Of a stretch of DNA of 42,863 nucleotides, positions 42,833 to 42,863 are shown one piece after another (positions within the stretch are counted from its first letter, which is position 1; the number at the start of each line of letters is the position of its first letter). The notes beneath the pieces were generated by a model. That model was not told where the DNA came from, did not search any database, and saw only the letters and a program-made list of their open reading frames with translations. The position numbers were made by a program, and so were the translations under genes. Source of the DNA: Flexilinea sp. (GTDB taxonomy: Bacteria > Chloroflexota > Anaerolineae > Anaerolineales > Anaerolineaceae); contig JAPKMT010000029.1 in the NCBI GenBank assembly GCA_026645735.1, positions 1 through 42,863 on the forward strand. The letters are read 5' to 3'.

Positions 42833-42863
42833 TCCTAATTATCATTAGGAGCTATGAAATGGA
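42833..42863 (+). other. Start of a truncated gene with a hairpin over its ribosome site
   Basis: AGGAG (42847-42851) lies 7 bases before an ATG at 42859; another ATG is at 42854. TCCTAAT (42833-42839) pairs with ATTAGGA (42844-42850), so the ribosome site sits in a hairpin. With the ATGTCCTA repeats, the layout recalls the left edge of an insertion sequence, but the coding part is cut off and this cannot be settled here. Confidence 0.35.

Overview
The window is AT-rich bacterial DNA (about 42% GC by eye), densely coded, with long runs of same-strand genes and good Shine-Dalgarno sites. The best taxonomic hint is the lipoprotein of the oligopeptide transporter: its lipobox cysteine is followed by a tandem Pro/Thr/Glu/Val linker of a kind common in Chloroflexota (Anaerolineae). 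I infer a low-GC, probably anaerobic Anaerolineae-like bacterium. This is an inference from style, not a phylogeny.

Layout. (1) 1-1183: the tail of an unknown gene and a fold-type I aminotransferase. (2) 1534-6182, minus strand: a complete branched-chain amino-acid-type ABC transporter (livF, livG, livM, livH and binding protein). Upstream on the same strand are an Asp/Glu/hydantoin racemase and an unknown 154-aa protein. A 16-bp motif occurs in the promoter regions of both units. (3) 8584-9138: a PPC/DUF296 protein. (4) 9254-15866, minus strand: an oligopeptide ABC transporter in the order D-F-A-B-C. (5) 16483-20101: a DUF4180 gene, then a copper island made of a P1B ATPase fused to a CopZ-like domain, a CsoR repressor and a CsoR-type operator. 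(6) 20322-24276: metF, a stand-alone MetH-reactivation protein, and a MetH lacking that domain. (7) 24409-29172, minus strand: a 1587-aa membrane c-di-GMP enzyme with two solute-binding sensor domains. (8) 29616-38383, minus strand: every step from DAHP synthase to chorismate, plus prephenate dehydratase and prephenate dehydrogenase. The cluster is led by a Phe/Tyr-rich leader peptide with terminator and antiterminator. (9) 38674-42311: an amidohydrolase, an ACT-domain protein and a second diguanylate cyclase. The right edge has a possible insertion-sequence start.

Two things stand out most. First, upstream of the shikimate operon lies a textbook-quality transcription attenuator: a 36-codon leader with 9 Phe and 6 Tyr codons, a pause hairpin over three Tyr codons, an 11-bp antiterminator helix and a terminator with eight Us. 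Second, the window carries a family of about 120-bp non-coding elements with imperfect terminal inverted repeats, a long central hairpin and, in two copies, 9-bp target-site duplications. The hairpins differ between copies by paired, compensating changes, and three of the elements lie just upstream of the promoter of a plus-strand gene.

Functionally the region leans toward amino-acid and peptide uptake, aromatic amino-acid and methionine synthesis, copper export and c-di-GMP signalling. No tRNA, rRNA, CRISPR array or phage gene was seen.
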